Positions 48,527-57,675 of a DNA stretch of 64,000 nt are shown one piece after another (positions within the stretch are counted from its first letter, which is position 1; each line of letters begins with the position of its first letter). The DNA is from Fulvimarina sp039652615 (GTDB lineage: Bacteria > Pseudomonadota > Alphaproteobacteria > Rhizobiales > Rhizobiaceae): NCBI RefSeq assembly GCF_039652615.1, contig NZ_JBDJAC010000004.1, positions 62,001 through 126,000 of the forward strand, in the 5' to 3' direction. The position numbers were made by a program, and so were the translations under genes. The notes under the pieces were generated by a model. That model did no database searches, was not told the origin of the DNA, and saw nothing but the letters and a program-made list of their open reading frames with translations.

Positions 48527-49369
48527 GTGCACTGGCTGACTGACTACAAGATTCCGATCGGCAAAACCGCCGAGCATGTGTTCGACTGGCTTCAGACAAA
48601 TGGAGGCTGGTTCTTCGACGGCATGGCCGATTTCGGGGGCTGGTTGATCGACTGGCTCCTCTGGGTTCTCCAGACACCGAATCCCCTCGTCGTCGTCGCC
48701 GTCTTCGGCGCGTTCAGCTTCTGGCTCCAGCGCAGCTGGAAGCTCACCCTGTTCGTCATTCTCGGGTTTCTCTTCATCATCAACCAGGGCTACTGGGAAG
48801 AGATGACCGAGAGCCTCACGCTGGTCCTGTCGGCCTGTATCGTCTGTATGGCGATCGGCGTGCCGATCGGCATCGCCGTCGCGCACCGACCGAAGCTCTA
48901 TTCCTTTCTGCAGCCGGTCCTTGATCTGATGCAGACCCTGCCGACCTTCGTCTATCTCATTCCGGCGATCGTCTTCTTCGGCATCGGCATGGTGCCGGGA
49001 CTCCTCGCAACCGTGATCTTCGTGCTGCCGGCGCCGATCCGCCTGACCTATCTCGGCGTCTCCTCCACGCCGAAATCCCTGCTCGAAGCTGCGGACGCCT
49101 TCGGCGCCACAGGTTCGCAGAAGCTCTGGAAGGTGGAGCTTCCCTACGCCCTGCCGCAGATCATGGCCGGGCTCAACCAGACCATCATGCTCTCACTGTC
49201 CATGGTCGTGATCGCCGCGCTCGTCGGCGCTGATGGTCTCGGGGTTCCGGTCGTGCGTGCGCTTAACCAGGTCAACACCTCACTCGGCTTTGAATCAGGC
49301 TTCATCATCGTCGTCGTCGCGATCATCCTCGATCGCGTGCTGCGTCTCGGTCAGAGGAAGAAGGCATGA
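48527..49369 (+). CDS. choW: Choline ABC transporter permease ChoW
   Basis: A 280-residue inner-membrane permease of the ProW/OpuAB type with about six or seven helices. ALVGADGLGVPVVRALNQVN is the region after the coupling helix, and AADAFGATGSQKLWKVELPY is the EAA loop that contacts ChoV. The start is GTG at 48527 (GTGCACTGGCTGAC) with a G-rich ribosome site. It overlaps choV by 4 bp. Confidence 0.95.
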   Translation: MHWLTDYKIPIGKTAEHVFDWLQTNGGWFFDGMADFGGWLIDWLLWVLQTPNPLVVVAVFGAFSFWLQRSWKLTLFVILGFLFIINQGYWEEMTESLTLVLSACIVCMAIGVPIGIAVAHRPKLYSFLQPVLDLMQTLPTFVYLIPAIVFFGIGMVPGLLATVIFVLPAPIRLTYLGVSSTPKSLLEAADAFGATGSQKLWKVELPYALPQIMAGLNQTIMLSLSMVVIAALVGADGLGVPVVRALNQVNTSLGFESGFIIVVVAIILDRVLRLGQRKKA

Positions 49370-50415
49370 GCCAGGCAATCCTGTTCGACGATGTGAACAT
49401 CGTCTTCGGCAACCGTCCCGAAAGCGCGCTGCCATTGATGGATGCGGGAAAGACACGCGCGGAGATCCAGGCTGAAACCGGCCAGGTGCTGGGCGTCCAT
49501 GCCTGTTCGCTGGAGGTGAAGGAGGCCGAAATTCTCGTCCTCATGGGGCTCTCGGGCTCCGGTAAGTCGACGCTCCTGCGCGCGGTCAACGGTCTCAACC
49601 CCGTCTGCCGCGGCCGTGTTCTCGTCAATGACGGCTCCGGGATGGCGGACGTCACCAACGCGTCGTCCAAGAAGCTCCGGGACATGCGTCTGTCGCGCGT
49701 CTCCATGGTGTTCCAGCAGTTCGGGCTTTTGCCTTGGCGCAACGTGATCGACAATGTCGCTCTCGGCCTCGAACTCTCCGGCATGTCGAAGAAGGAGCGT
49801 GAGGAAAAGGTTCGCAAGCAGCTGGACCTCGTGGGCCTCGGCGACTGGGCCGAGCGTAAGGTGGGGGAACTCTCGGGTGGTATGCAGCAGCGTGTCGGCT
49901 TGGCCCGTGCATTTGCCACCGACGCGCCGATCCTTTTGATGGACGAGCCGTTTTCGGCCCTCGATCCGCTGATCCGCAGCCGGTTGCAGGACGAACTTCT
50001 CGACCTTCAGAAAAATCTGAAGCGGACGATCCTTTTCGTCAGCCATGATCTCGACGAGGCCTTCAAGCTGGGCGACCGGATCGCGATCATGGAGGGCGGC
50101 CGGATCGTTCAGTGCGGTACGCCGTCGGACATCATCCAGAACCCTGCGGATCAGTATGTCGCGGACTTCGTGGCGCAGACCAATCTTCTCGAAATCCTGC
50201 GCGCGCGAGACGTGATGAGCGACGACGACGGGACGCCTGCGTCCGAAGGTGGCGCCGTTCAGCCCGACACGCCGATTCGCGAATTTCTGGAGCGGCTCGG
50301 CCGGGGCGCCGTCATTCGGGTGGAAGACGGGGGCAGGCCTGTCGGCCTCATCCGTCCCAACGACATTGTCGCGGCGGTCTCGCCCGGCGCCGGAAAGCGT
50401 GACGCCGCCGCCTGA
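49366..50415 (+). CDS. choV: Choline ABC transporter ATP-binding protein ChoV
   Basis: A 349-residue ABC ATPase of the ProV/OpuAA family. Walker A is LMGLSGSGKSTLLRAV, the signature is ELSGGMQQRVGLARAF, and Walker B is ILLMDEPFSALDPLIRS, with the switch His in LFVSHDLDEAFKLGD. The C-terminal 80 residues include a single CBS-like segment (GAVIRVEDGGRPVGLIRPND) rather than the full tandem pair of ProV. This is usual for ChoV. ATGA overlap with choW. Confidence 0.95.
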   Translation: MSQAILFDDVNIVFGNRPESALPLMDAGKTRAEIQAETGQVLGVHACSLEVKEAEILVLMGLSGSGKSTLLRAVNGLNPVCRGRVLVNDGSGMADVTNASSKKLRDMRLSRVSMVFQQFGLLPWRNVIDNVALGLELSGMSKKEREEKVRKQLDLVGLGDWAERKVGELSGGMQQRVGLARAFATDAPILLMDEPFSALDPLIRSRLQDELLDLQKNLKRTILFVSHDLDEAFKLGDRIAIMEGGRIVQCGTPSDIIQNPADQYVADFVAQTNLLEILRARDVMSDDDGTPASEGGAVQPDTPIREFLERLGRGAVIRVEDGGRPVGLIRPNDIVAAVSPGAGKRDAAA

Positions 50416-50437
50416 AACGCGGCCGGTCGCCGCATGG

Positions 50438-50459
50438 CCTTCGCCCTGTGCGGCGAAGG
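50438..50459 (+). terminator. Hairpin after choV, possible weak terminator
   Basis: CCTTCGCC pairs with GGCGAAGG around a CTGTGC loop, 22 bp past the choV stop. There is no T-run, so it may be a 3'-end stabiliser or depend on Rho. Confidence 0.4.
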
Positions 50460-50681
50460 TGCCTATCCCGGTTTGACGCGGACCGTCATTGCCGATAACC
50501 ACGCTGCGAAACGAACGACGGTGCCCGGCCGGACCGGGCTGAAACGCATTCCGGTGCGGCTGACCCAAGCAGGGGGCCAAGACGGAGCTGTCGGACTGCA
50601 TCTTACGGCCGCGCTGTAAAAGCGTGCCTCCGATCCTCCGGCATTGATTGCGGTGCGCAGCGCCGCGCCAGGAGGATGAGA
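50460..50681 (+). promoter_or_regulatory. Structured leader of the cbiX operon sequestering its ribosome site
   Basis: ATCCTCC (50633-50639) is complementary to the cbiX ribosome site GGAGGAT (50671-50677), and the flanking GG (50640-50641) can pair with CC (50668-50669). Between these arms is a second hairpin, GCGGTGC with GCGCCGC (50650-50656 with 50660-50666). The fold would block translation of cbiX. The 170 bp before it are GC-rich and contain GGTGCCC...GGGCTGAAA, faintly like the core of a cobalamin riboswitch. The conserved GCCACTG and the B12-box AGCCAGGAGACCTGCC are absent, so no riboswitch family is assigned. Confidence 0.45.
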
Positions 50682-51809
50682 ATGAAAGCCTTGATGCTGT
50701 GCGGCCATGGCAGCCGCGACAAGGGTGCGATGGAAGAATTCGGCGGTCTCGCCGAAAAGCTGCGCCACAACCTCCCCGACTGGACCACCGAACACGGCTA
50801 TCTCGAATTCGCCAAGCCCGTCATCCGTGACGGTCTCGACAAGCTCCGGGAAGCAGGCGCGCACGAGATCGTCGCCCTGCCTGGCATGCTCTTTGCCGCG
50901 GGCCACGCCAAGAACGATATCCCCTCGGTCCTCAACACCTACGCCGCGGCGAACGGCGTTACCATCCGCTACGGCCGCGAACTCGGCATCGACCTCAAGA
51001 TGATCCGCGCTGCCGGCGAGCGCATCAAGGAATGTCTCCGCGCCGATGGCTGGAACGAGGGCGACCCCCTGCACGATACCATGCTGGTCGTCGTCGGGCG
51101 CGGTGCATCCGACCCGGACGCCAATTCCAACGTCTCCAAGGTCATGCGCATGCTCTGGGAAGGCATGGGCTTCGGCTGGGGCGAAACCGTCTATTCGGGG
51201 GTCACCTTCCCGTTGGTCGAGCCGGGCCTCACCCATGCCGCGCGCCTTGGCTACAAGCGGATCGTGGTCTTCCCGTATTTTCTCTTCACCGGCGTTCTCG
51301 TGCGCCGCATCTACGACCAGACAGACAAGGTCGCGGCGAGCCACCCGGACATTGCGTTCCTGAAAGCGCCCTATCTCGGCGCCCATGATCTGGTGGTGGA
51401 AACCTTCGTCGAGCGGCTTCACGAGGTGCTCGAAGGCGTCAACAACATGAACTGCCAGATGTGCAAGTACCGCGAACAGGTGCTGGGCTTCGAGGCGGAG
51501 GTCGGTCTCGCCCAGGAAAGCCATCATCATCACGTGGAGGGTGTCGGCTCCTCGGCCGACTGCCAGCTCTGCGACGATGTCTGCACCGGGGCCTGCCGCG
51601 CTGTGCCGGAGCCGGGTCCCGTGCCGGGGGGCGCACAGACCCACTCGCACGATCACGGCGATGGGCATACCCACTCCCACGGTCACGACCATTCCCACGA
51701 GCACAGCCATTCACATGGACATGGTCACAGCCATTCTCATGGGCACGACCACCACCATCATCCCTATCCCCATGCCGATCATCCCCTCGGCCCGAACTCG
51801 ATGCGCTGA
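50682..51809 (+). CDS. cbiX: Sirohydrochlorin cobaltochelatase CbiX, long form with His-rich tail
   Basis: A 375-residue cobaltochelatase that inserts cobalt into sirohydrochlorin at the start of corrin synthesis. Two CbiX repeats cover about 1-250; ALMLCGHGSRDKG has the metal-ligand His, and VVVGRGASDPDANSNVSK opens the second. MNCQMCKYR and a second set (DCQLCDDVCTGACR) supply six cysteines, in line with the Fe-S cluster known in long CbiX proteins. Residues ~325-370 are a His-rich tail with repeated HSHGH units, probably a metal store. The ATG at 50682 is chosen over 50676 because the AGGAGG site (50670-50675) directly abuts the latter. It heads the second cobalamin operon. Confidence 0.93.
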   Translation: MKALMLCGHGSRDKGAMEEFGGLAEKLRHNLPDWTTEHGYLEFAKPVIRDGLDKLREAGAHEIVALPGMLFAAGHAKNDIPSVLNTYAAANGVTIRYGRELGIDLKMIRAAGERIKECLRADGWNEGDPLHDTMLVVVGRGASDPDANSNVSKVMRMLWEGMGFGWGETVYSGVTFPLVEPGLTHAARLGYKRIVVFPYFLFTGVLVRRIYDQTDKVAASHPDIAFLKAPYLGAHDLVVETFVERLHEVLEGVNNMNCQMCKYREQVLGFEAEVGLAQESHHHHVEGVGSSADCQLCDDVCTGACRAVPEPGPVPGGAQTHSHDHGDGHTHSHGHDHSHEHSHSHGHGHSHSHGHDHHHHPYPHADHPLGPNSMR

Positions 51810-51820
51810 CGCCGACCTTC

Positions 51821-52624
51821 ATGATCGACGACACTCAGCCGAAGACCGGCATCCTCTACGGCCTCGGTGTCGGACCGGGTGATCCCGAACTTCTCACCCT
51901 GAAGGCCCATCGCATCCTGACCTCGTCCCCGGTCGTCGCGTATCCGAAGCCCGATACGGGGGAGAGCTTCGCGCGCGCCATCGTCGCCGGATTCCTGAAG
52001 CCCGAGCAAATGGAGATCGCCATCGAGGTCCCGATGCGCGTCGAGCGTTTTCCGGCAGCGGAGATCTATGATGGTGCGGCGACGAAGATCGCCGCGTGCC
52101 TCGGTGAGGGGAAGGATGTTGCAATCCTTTGCGAGGGAGACCCGTTCTTCTACGGCTCCTTCATGTACCTCTTCGAGCGTCTAGCCGGGTGCTTCGAGAC
52201 GATCGTGGTGCCTGGCGTTTCCTCGGTGATGGCCGCAAGCGCTGCGTCGGCGCGCCCGCTTGCCGCGCGGAACGACCGGCTGACCGTCATTCCCGGCCCG
52301 CTGGGCGATGACGAACTGATCGCGCGGATCGAGAGCGCGGAGGCCTTCGCCATCATGAAGCTCGGCCGCCATTTTGCGCGGATTCGGAAGGTGATCGATC
52401 GCATGGATCTTACGGACCGGTGCCGCTATTGCGAACGCGTGTCGCTGCCGGAAGAAGTTGTCCTGCCGCTCGTCGAAGCGCCCGAGACCGCGCCCTATTT
52501 CTCGATGATTCTCGGTTATCGCGGCTCTGAGCCGGCGATCGTCAACGCTGCGATGCGGGCATACGAACAGGCTCGCGAAGCCCCGGACCCCAGCGTCTCC
52601 TTCAACCCGTGGAGGGGACAATGA
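51821..52624 (+). CDS. cobI: Precorrin-2 C20-methyltransferase CobI
   Basis: A 267-residue tetrapyrrole methylase that adds the C20 methyl to (cobalt-)precorrin-2. YGLGVGPGDPELLTLKA is the N-terminal SAM motif, LCEGDPFFYGSFMYLFERL the second, and VVPGVSSVMAASAASARPL the third. It starts 12 bp after cbiX, and its stop overlaps the next gene by 4 bp. Typical length. Confidence 0.95.
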   Translation: MIDDTQPKTGILYGLGVGPGDPELLTLKAHRILTSSPVVAYPKPDTGESFARAIVAGFLKPEQMEIAIEVPMRVERFPAAEIYDGAATKIAACLGEGKDVAILCEGDPFFYGSFMYLFERLAGCFETIVVPGVSSVMAASAASARPLAARNDRLTVIPGPLGDDELIARIESAEAFAIMKLGRHFARIRKVIDRMDLTDRCRYCERVSLPEEVVLPLVEAPETAPYFSMILGYRGSEPAIVNAAMRAYEQAREAPDPSVSFNPWRGQ

Positions 52625-54459
52625 GCGCATCGAGCCATTCGAACACGAGACCGGCGGTCGTCATCCTGTCGGACACCGCGAAGGACCTTGCGAGGACAAT
52701 TGCCGAGGCGCTCGGTGGAGACGTTCACGGGACAACGCGGCGCGTTTCAGAACCTGCGGTTCCTTTTGATAATGCCGGCGATCACCTCCGTTCGCTCTTC
52801 CTGTCCGGCACCCCGATTGTCGCCGTCATGGCCGCCGGCGCCCTGATCCGCCTACTCGCGCCCGTTCTGTCGGACAAGATGTCCGAGCCGCCGGTGTTGA
52901 GCGTTGCGGAGGACGGAACGAGCGTCGTTCCGCTGCTTGGCGGGCATCACGGCGCGAACACGCTGGCCCGGACCATCGCACGCAGCACGAGAGGCCATGC
53001 GGCGATCACCACGGCGGGCGACCTTGCCTTCGGCATCGCGCTCGATGCGCCGCCGGAAGGCTATGTCTTGGAGAACCCGGCGGACGCCAAGGCGATCATG
53101 GCAGGCCTTCTGGCCGGGGCGTCGGTGACCATCGACGGCGAGGCGGACTGGCTTCGCGGCGCAAGGCTTCCGGTCTCTGACGAGGCCGAGTTCGCGCTGA
53201 CGGTGACCAATGCCGACCGGCACGCGCGCGCGAATGAACTGCTCTACAGGCGCAAGACCGTCGTTCTCGGCATGGGTTCGGAGCGCGGCGCGCCCGCCGA
53301 TGAGGCGATCGCGCTTGCCGAGCGCGCGCTTGCGGAGGCCGGCCTCAGCCCGCTGTCTCTGGCGGCGGTCGCCAGCGTCGACCTGAAAGCGGACGAAGCG
53401 GCGATCCACGCGGTGGCCGAACACTTTGGCGTGCCGGCCCGCTTTTTCACGGCCGATCGTCTGGAGGCTGAAAGCGAACGGCTTCAAAACCCGTCGGATA
53501 TCGTTTTTGCCGAAATCGGCTGCCACGGTGTCGCCGAAGGCGTAGCGCTGGCCGGAACCGGTTCTGACAGCCGTCTGGTCCTGCCGAAAATAAAGTCGAG
53601 GCGCGTGACGGCGGCGCTCGGGGAGGCGGCTTCGCCGGTCGACCCGGACATGATCGGCCGGGCGCGCGGCACACTTTTCGTGGTCGGCATCGGGCCCGGT
53701 CAAACCGAATGGCGTTCGCCGGAGGTGAACCGCATGATCGCGGCCTCCACCGATCTCGTCGGCTATTCGCTCTATCTCGATATTCTCGGCCCACTTGCTG
53801 CTGACAAGACGCGCCACGACTTCGACCTCGGCGCAGAGGAGAAGCGCGTTCGTCACGCGATGGAGCTGGCAGGCGAGGGCAAGACGGTCTCGCTGGTCTG
53901 TTCCGGTGACGCGGGCATTTATGCCATGGCGACGCTGGTCTTCGAACTTCTCGACAAGGGTGATCTTTCCGATGGCGCGCGCCGTATCGCGGTTCAGTGT
54001 TCGCCCGGAATTTCCGCGCTTCAGGCCGCAGCCGCCCGCGCGGGCGCGCCGCTCGGCCACGATTTCTGCACGATCTCCCTCTCCGATCTGCTGACGCCCT
54101 GGGAGGATATCCAGCGCCGTGTGAAGGCTGCAGCGGAGGGCGATTTCGTCATTGCCTTTTACAATCCAGTGTCGAAGAAGCGTCGCACCCAGCTCGCCTA
54201 TGCGCGCGACGAACTTCTCAAGCATCGTCCTGCCGATACGCCTGTAATCCTCGGCACCAATCTCGGTCGTCCCCAGGAGGCGATCCGGATCGTGCCGCTC
54301 TCAGAGCTTCAGGTCGATGATGTGGACATGCTCACGGTCGTTCTCGTCGGCTCGTCCAACACCAAGCTCGTGCGGACCGGCGACGGCAGGAGCTGGGTCT
54401 ACACGCCGCGAGGCTACGCCCGAAAGGACGGAAGCCGGATTGTGACCAAGGCCTTATGA
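52621..54459 (+). CDS. cobJ: Bifunctional CbiG (cobalt-precorrin-5A hydrolase) - CobJ (precorrin-3B C17-methyltransferase) fusion
   Basis: A 612-residue fusion. Residues 1-~340 are CbiG: the N-domain has VAVMAAGALIRLLAPVLSDK and PLLGGHHGANTLARTIA, and the C-domain GMGSERGAPADEAIALAERA. From ~353 the CobJ methylase begins (VVGIGPGQTEWRSPEVNRMI) and includes SLVCSGDAGIYAMATLVFEL and FYNPVSKKRRTQLAYARDEL. CbiG opens the delta-lactone and removes C20 as acetaldehyde in the early-cobalt route, while CobJ contracts the ring. Fusions of the two are known. It overlaps cobI by 4 bp. Confidence 0.93.
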   Translation: MSASSHSNTRPAVVILSDTAKDLARTIAEALGGDVHGTTRRVSEPAVPFDNAGDHLRSLFLSGTPIVAVMAAGALIRLLAPVLSDKMSEPPVLSVAEDGTSVVPLLGGHHGANTLARTIARSTRGHAAITTAGDLAFGIALDAPPEGYVLENPADAKAIMAGLLAGASVTIDGEADWLRGARLPVSDEAEFALTVTNADRHARANELLYRRKTVVLGMGSERGAPADEAIALAERALAEAGLSPLSLAAVASVDLKADEAAIHAVAEHFGVPARFFTADRLEAESERLQNPSDIVFAEIGCHGVAEGVALAGTGSDSRLVLPKIKSRRVTAALGEAASPVDPDMIGRARGTLFVVGIGPGQTEWRSPEVNRMIAASTDLVGYSLYLDILGPLAADKTRHDFDLGAEEKRVRHAMELAGEGKTVSLVCSGDAGIYAMATLVFELLDKGDLSDGARRIAVQCSPGISALQAAAARAGAPLGHDFCTISLSDLLTPWEDIQRRVKAAAEGDFVIAFYNPVSKKRRTQLAYARDELLKHRPADTPVILGTNLGRPQEAIRIVPLSELQVDDVDMLTVVLVGSSNTKLVRTGDGRSWVYTPRGYARKDGSRIVTKAL

Positions 54460-54469
54460 GGATGACAGT

Positions 54470-55246
54470 ATGACAGTCCATTTCATCGGGGCCGGACCGG
54501 GTGCGCCGGACCTCATAACCGTGCGCGGCCTGCGGCTCATCGAAGCCTGTCCCGTCTGCCTCTATGCCGGCTCGCTGGTACCGAAAGAGGTGGTCGAGGC
54601 TGCGCCGAAGGATGCTCGCGTTCTCGATACGGCCCCCATGACCCTCGACGAGATCATCGCCGAGATGGAAGCAGCCCACGCGGACGGTCTCGATGTCGCG
54701 CGGGTGCATTCCGGCGACCCGTCGCTCTATGGCGCGACGGCCGAGCAGATGCGCCGGCTCGATGCCGCAGGCATTCCCTATGATGTGACGCCGGGTGTGC
54801 CGGCCTTCGCGGCGGCTGCGGCGGCTCTGAAGACCGAACTCACCGTGCCCGAGGTCTGTCAGACAGTCATCCTCACCCGCACGGCGATGAAGTCCTCGTC
54901 CATGCCCGAGGGGGAAGAACTGTCCACTCTCGCAAAGAGCGGCGCAACCCTCGCCATCCATCTGTCCATTCGGAATATCCCGCACATCCAGCGCGAGCTC
55001 ATGCCGCTCGAAGCCTATGGCGCGGACTGCCCGGCGATCATCGCCTATCGGGTCGGCTGGCCGGACGAGACCTTCATCCGCGCGCCCCTTGGCGAGCTGC
55101 ATCGCAAGGCCCGGGACGCGAAGCTCACCCGCACGGCGCTGATCTTCGTCGGCCGGGCGCTTGGCGCGAAGGATTTCATCGACTCCAAGCTCTACGACGG
55201 AAATCAGGTCCATCTCCTGCGCCCCAAGCGCAAGACGGTTGCCTGA
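54470..55246 (+). CDS. cobM: Precorrin-4 C11-methyltransferase CobM
   Basis: A 258-residue tetrapyrrole methylase. VHFIGAGPGAPDLITVRGLR, RVHSGDPSLYGATAEQMRRL and DVTPGVPAFAAAAAALKTEL are the family motifs, and VCLYAGSLVP is specific to CobM/CbiF. It follows the CbiG-CobJ gene by 10 bp and precedes cobB by 9 bp. It methylates C11 directly after the CobJ step. Intact. Confidence 0.96.
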   Translation: MTVHFIGAGPGAPDLITVRGLRLIEACPVCLYAGSLVPKEVVEAAPKDARVLDTAPMTLDEIIAEMEAAHADGLDVARVHSGDPSLYGATAEQMRRLDAAGIPYDVTPGVPAFAAAAAALKTELTVPEVCQTVILTRTAMKSSSMPEGEELSTLAKSGATLAIHLSIRNIPHIQRELMPLEAYGADCPAIIAYRVGWPDETFIRAPLGELHRKARDAKLTRTALIFVGRALGAKDFIDSKLYDGNQVHLLRPKRKTVA

Positions 55247-55255
55247 CGCGGCTTC

Positions 55256-56554
55256 ATGAGCGGGCTTCTCATCGCCGCGCCGGCCTCGGGTGCCGGCAAG
55301 ACCACCATCACGCTGGCGCTTCTTGCCGCGTTGAAGGCACGCGGCGTGAGGCTGGCTTCCGCAAAAGCCGGTCCCGACTATATCGATCCCGCCTTCCACT
55401 CGGCTGCCGCCGGGCGTCAAAGCGTCAATCTCGACCCCTGGGCCATGCGACCGGCGTTTCTTCGGTCTTTGGCGGCGGAAATCTCCAAGGGGGCGGATGC
55501 TTTCGTAGTCGAGGCGATGATGGGGCTCTTCGACGGCGCCGCGGACGGCGGCGGCTCTGCGGCCGATCTCGCCGAGCATCTCGAACTGAATACCGTTCTC
55601 GTCGTCGATTGCGCCAAGCAGAGCCATTCGGTCGCGGCCCTTGTTTCGGGCTTCGCGAATTATCGACCCTCGACACGCATCAAGGGTCTCATCCTCAATC
55701 GCGTCGGCTCCCCGCGGCATGAGACCTTGCTGAAAGAGGCGCTCGGGCCGCTCGAAATTCCGGTCCTTGCAACGATCCCTCGTTGCCAGGAGCTTGCACT
55801 GCCGGAACGCCATCTGGGCCTTGTTCAGGCCGGAGAACACGCCGATCTTGTGGAGTTTCTGGACCGGGCCGCCGCCATCTTCATAGAGCATGCGGACCTC
55901 GAAGCCTTGAGCGATCTCGCGCTTCCGGTCTCCGGCGAACCCTCGCCGCAACCAGCCCGATTGCCGCCACTCGGCCAGCGAATCGCCATTGCACGCGATG
56001 ACGCCTTTGCTTTCATCTACCCGCATCTCCTGGACGGCTGGCGAGCAGCCGGTGCCGAACTCTCCTTCTTCTCGCCGCTTCAGGACGAGGCACCGGACGA
56101 GACCTGTGACGCGATCTACCTGCCCGGCGGTTATCCTGAACTCCATGCTGGCAGACTCGCAGCAGCAGCCCGCTTCAAATTCGGTGTCATGGACACGACC
56201 TTGCGCGGCGCGACGGTCTACGGCGAATGCGGAGGCTATATGACCCTTGGAGAAGGGCTTATCGATGCTGGCGGTCACCGCCATGAGATGCTTGGCCTAC
56301 TTCCGCTCGTCACGAGCTTTGAAACGCGCAAGCTTCATCTCGGCTATCGCAGGGCAAATCCCCTTACGAATGAACCCTTCGCGGGGCCAATGACGGCCCA
56401 CGAATTTCACTATGCGACGATTGTCGAACAGGGTGACGGCCCGGCACTCTTCGAAGCGCAGGATGCGCGCGGCGATCAGCTTGGGGTCTGCGGCCAGATC
56501 GCAGGCAATGTTTGCGGCTCTTTCCTGCATCTCATCGATCTGGCGGCGTCATGA
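55256..56554 (+). CDS. cobB: Cobyrinate / hydrogenobyrinate a,c-diamide synthase CobB
   Basis: A 432-residue glutamine-dependent amidotransferase. LIAAPASGAGKTTITLALLA is the P-loop of the dethiobiotin-synthetase-like domain, with PDYIDPAFHSAAAGR next to it. The C-terminal GATase domain has AIYLPGGYPELHAGRL and VYGECGGYMTLGEGLID, the latter with the nucleophilic Cys. It amidates the a and c side chains. The cobC ATG overlaps its stop by 4 bp. Confidence 0.96.
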   Translation: MSGLLIAAPASGAGKTTITLALLAALKARGVRLASAKAGPDYIDPAFHSAAAGRQSVNLDPWAMRPAFLRSLAAEISKGADAFVVEAMMGLFDGAADGGGSAADLAEHLELNTVLVVDCAKQSHSVAALVSGFANYRPSTRIKGLILNRVGSPRHETLLKEALGPLEIPVLATIPRCQELALPERHLGLVQAGEHADLVEFLDRAAAIFIEHADLEALSDLALPVSGEPSPQPARLPPLGQRIAIARDDAFAFIYPHLLDGWRAAGAELSFFSPLQDEAPDETCDAIYLPGGYPELHAGRLAAAARFKFGVMDTTLRGATVYGECGGYMTLGEGLIDAGGHRHEMLGLLPLVTSFETRKLHLGYRRANPLTNEPFAGPMTAHEFHYATIVEQGDGPALFEAQDARGDQLGVCGQIAGNVCGSFLHLIDLAAS

Positions 56555-57609
56555 CAGGTGCAAAGCCTCTTCCCATGGTCCATGGCGGCAATCTCGACGC
56601 CGCGATCGCCCGCTTTGGTGGAACCCGCGCTGATTGGCTCGATCTTTCGACGGGCATCAATCCGGCTCCCCCGGTTCTTCCGGCAATGGAGCCTGCCGAC
56701 TGGTCGCGCCTACCGGAGGAAGTCGCGGAGCACAGTCTGATCGAGGCGGCACGGGCCTTCTACGGCGCGCGGCAAGAGGCTGGCATTGTCATCGCCCCCG
56801 GAACGCAAATCCTCATATCGCTTCTGCCCTTCGTGCTCGATCGCGGGCCGGTCGCCATCCTTGCGCCCACCTATTCGGAACATGCTGAGGCCTTCGGGGC
56901 CGCCGGCCATGATGTCCGTCGTTTCGGTGATGTCTCCGAGATTCCCGCCGAAGCGCGCCTTGCGGTGCTGGTCAATCCGAACAATCCGGATGGCCGGCGC
57001 TTCGAGCCCGATGTGCTGCTGAGGCTGGCAGATCGGTTTGCGGAGAAGGGCGGCCTGCTCATCGTTGACGAAGCCTTCGCCGATACCGAGCCTGAAATCT
57101 CGCTTGCGACCCATATCGGCCGCGAGGGACTTTTGGTCTATCGCTCATTCGGCAAATTTACAGGGTTCGCGGGCCTTCGGCTGGGTTTTGCCCTGGCCAC
57201 CCCTCGTCTTGCGCAACAACTCGCCACCCGGCTCGGCCCATGGGCGATTTCGACGCCGGCGCTGACGCTTGGCGAGACCATTTTGACCGATGGTGCGATG
57301 CTCTATCAGCTGAGGCGCGACATCGCCGCTCAGTCCGAGCGCCTTGGCCGCATTCTGGCTGGCATGGGCCTCGCCATTGTCGGGGAAACCGCGCTCTTCA
57401 AAACGGTTAGTCATCCCCATGCGCCGCGCCTGCACCAGGCGCTGTGCGAACGGCACATCCTGACACGCGCCTTCGACTACGCGCCCACCTGGTTGCGCTT
57501 CGGAAATCCGAGGGACGATGCAGCAGGAGAGCGTTTGGAAAAAGCTCTTGGCGAAAGTCTTGCCGAGATCGGCCCGTCACCGGGTGACGTATCTGCCGAG
57601 CCGGGATAG
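56551..57609 (+). CDS. cobC: Threonine-phosphate decarboxylase / aminotransferase-like CobC
   Basis: A 352-residue fold-type I PLP enzyme. VHGGNLDAAIARFGGTRADW and DLSTGINPAPPV are characteristic of the CobC/CobD group. VLVNPNNPDGRRFEPDVL and VYRSFGKFTGFAGLRLGFAL (with the PLP lysine) are also present. It supplies (R)-1-amino-2-propanol phosphate for the nucleotide loop. CobC here follows Pseudomonas denitrificans usage; the Salmonella equivalent is CobD. ATGA overlap with cobB. Confidence 0.93.
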   Translation: MTGAKPLPMVHGGNLDAAIARFGGTRADWLDLSTGINPAPPVLPAMEPADWSRLPEEVAEHSLIEAARAFYGARQEAGIVIAPGTQILISLLPFVLDRGPVAILAPTYSEHAEAFGAAGHDVRRFGDVSEIPAEARLAVLVNPNNPDGRRFEPDVLLRLADRFAEKGGLLIVDEAFADTEPEISLATHIGREGLLVYRSFGKFTGFAGLRLGFALATPRLAQQLATRLGPWAISTPALTLGETILTDGAMLYQLRRDIAAQSERLGRILAGMGLAIVGETALFKTVSHPHAPRLHQALCERHILTRAFDYAPTWLRFGNPRDDAAGERLEKALGESLAEIGPSPGDVSAEPG

Positions 57610-57675
57610 AACCCGACCCGATCTTAGTCCACCGCACCCGGCGCCAGCCTTTTCATATCCGCCTTCAGGAGCCCC

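Noticed and set aside
50504..50600. Classical cobalamin riboswitch aptamer upstream of cbiX
   Set aside because: GGTGCCC...GGGCTGAAA and CCGGTGCGGCTGACC are faintly similar to the aptamer core, but the invariant boxes are missing, so only a structured leader is reported.
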